Assembly (NCBI GenBank): GCA_021203685.1
Contig: JAJQAS010000081.1
Coordinates: forward strand, 1-6,191
Direction: 5' to 3'
Length of the DNA: 6,191 nucleotides
DNA from: Clostridiales bacterium
GTDB lineage: Bacteria > Bacillota > Clostridia > Oscillospirales > Oscillospiraceae
Under the pieces are notes generated by a model. That model was not told where the DNA came from. It worked only from the letters and a program-made list of their open reading frames with translations, and did not search any database. This document shows, in pieces, positions 5,219-6,191 of the stretch (within the stretch, counting starts at the first letter, position 1; each line of letters opens with the position of its first letter). A program made the position numbers and the translations under genes.

Positions 5219-6191
5219 ATGGAAGAAATTCGGTTTGAGCTGGACTGCAACACATCCGTTCCACATTTTCACCGGGAGCTGGAGATTTTATATGTGCTCT
5301 CCGGGCAGATCGCCGTGACCGGGTCCGCGTACAATTTTGTGCTGGAAACGGAGGATTTTATCGTTCTGAATCCCTGTGAGCACCACGAGATGTATGCCAG
5401 GGGTAACTGCCATTGCATTTCCTGCTACATCGCCCCGGAGGTGATTGGGCAGGCGGAGCTGGGTGTGGTCTCCTGCTGCACCAGGGCGGAGGCGGAGAAA
5501 AACGAATACTATGCGCTGCTGCGGTCAAACCTTGCGCTGCTGTTTGAGTATTACCAAACCTCGGACGGCTCCCGGAAGCTCCATATCCTCAGCCAGATGT
5601 ACCAGCTTCTGGCGATTTTGAAAACCCAGTTCGAGCGGCGAACGGTCACGCCCGGGGCGCTGCACAAAGACGCCGACAGGATGCAGGAGATCCTCACCTA
5701 TTTGGGGCAGCATTTTTCGGAGAACCTCACCATGCAGGAAGTGGCAGATCACGTTTACCTCTCCAAAAGCCACCTCTCCAGGGAGTTCCAGCGACAGATG
5801 GGGGTCTCCTTTTCCGACTACCTGCGGAAGCTTCGCCTGGAAAAAGCGGCTCGCCTTTTGGTCCACAGCGACAAGACCGTCACCGACATCGCCCTGTCCT
5901 GCGGATTTGCCAGCTCCAGCACCTTTATCTTGAACTTCCGGGACGAATACCGGGAAACACCGGGCGCCTACCGCAAAAAAGCGGCAGGGGACTCTTCTGC
6001 CAACGACACCCTGGGGCTCTCCCCCGCACGCCCTGCTCCCCTGCTCTCCTATATGAGCCTGCTGAAATATGCGTCCCGGGAAAAGGCGGTGCGCCCGCTG
6101 GACAAGCGGCAGCGCAAGCCCATTCTCGTCCAGAGCAGCCTCCGGGAGGACAGGGGGCCGCTCTCCCTCTGTCACCAGGATACAACCAGCA
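5219..6191 (+). CDS. AraC-family transcriptional regulator with C-terminal extension, possibly a GH39-type fusion (runs off the right edge)
   Basis: The frame is open from the ATG at 5219 to the window end, 324 codons with no stop. AGGGAG lies 6 nt upstream of the start. Residues about 12-70 form a cupin-like ligand-binding domain: PHFHRELEILYVLSGQ, then DFIVLNPCEHHEM. A helical linker follows (about 92-150). Residues about 155-253 hold the AraC DNA-binding domain, with first HTH MQEVADHVYLSKSHLSREF and second HTH VTDIALSCGFASSSTFILNF, ending in the usual ETPGAYRKK. Ordinary AraC proteins stop here, but this one continues for at least 70 residues, with a linker and then SYMSLLKYASREKA and KPILVQSSLREDRGPLSL. 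That pattern recalls clostridial AraC proteins fused to a GH39 (beta-xylosidase-like) domain, but too little is visible to be sure. The N-terminal part is cysteine-rich (CHCISC at 64-69, CC at 86-87). It lies divergent to the esterase-symporter operon and is its likely regulator. Confidence 0.88.
   Translation, partial: MEEIRFELDCNTSVPHFHRELEILYVLSGQIAVTGSAYNFVLETEDFIVLNPCEHHEMYARGNCHCISCYIAPEVIGQAELGVVSCCTRAEAEKNEYYALLRSNLALLFEYYQTSDGSRKLHILSQMYQLLAILKTQFERRTVTPGALHKDADRMQEILTYLGQHFSENLTMQEVADHVYLSKSHLSREFQRQMGVSFSDYLRKLRLEKAARLLVHSDKTVTDIALSCGFASSSTFILNFRDEYRETPGAYRKKAAGDSSANDTLGLSPARPAPLLSYMSLLKYASREKAVRPLDKRQRKPILVQSSLREDRGPLSLCHQDTTS

Noticed and set aside
5525..6175. 216-codon minus-strand frame opposite the AraC gene
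   Set aside because: Antisense shadow: the plus strand carries an uninterrupted AraC frame with both HTH motifs.

Overview
The window reads as chromosomal DNA of a GC-rich Firmicute, most likely a spore-forming gut clostridium of the Oscillospiraceae type. The reasons are the rimP-nusA gene order, Shine-Dalgarno sites of the AAAGGAGG kind, a BofC-like exported protein behind a forespore-type promoter, a GPH-family sugar symporter and a large AraC-type regulator. This taxonomic placement is inference. All genes but one lie on the minus strand, so the layout below runs from the right end to the left end.

Right part (about 2540-6191): a small sugar-catabolic locus. An AraC-family regulator runs rightward from 5219 and is still open at the window edge. 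It has a cupin-like sensor region, two helix-turn-helix motifs, and then at least 70 further residues that may begin a fused GH39-like domain. Divergent from it is a two-gene operon: an alpha/beta-hydrolase (acetyl-esterase type, 4026-4934) and, 41 bp further on, a GPH/MelB-type cation:sugar symporter (2635-3984). A strong hairpin at 2558-2597 closes the operon. The 284-bp divergent intergenic region carries CAACAA-type repeats placed almost identically upstream of both candidate -10 boxes, and a half-perfect cre-like site. The simplest reading is uptake of an acylated oligosaccharide or glycoside by the symporter and intracellular deacylation by the esterase, under the AraC protein and perhaps CcpA.

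Middle (1444-2489): an aspartate/glutamate racemase-family gene (1715-2425) with its own near-consensus sigma-A promoter. Beyond its stop lies a 175-bp non-coding element (1529-1703) with inverted arms built of tandem TAGCTRT heptamers, resembling a MITE or intergenic repeat.

Left part (1-1515): a small exported BofC-like protein (1102-1443) preceded by a sigma-G/sigma-F-like promoter, then the rimP-nusA operon. That operon has a clear promoter (1040-1068), an early intrinsic-terminator-like hairpin in its leader (975-1014) that looks like an attenuator, complete rimP (468-926), and the first 136 codons of nusA (1-409).

Most of the window is ordinary. The parts worth following up are the divergent regulatory region, the possible AraC-enzyme fusion, the rimP-nusA attenuator, the forespore promoter and the heptamer element. 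I see no CRISPR array, phage gene, transposase, rRNA or tRNA.
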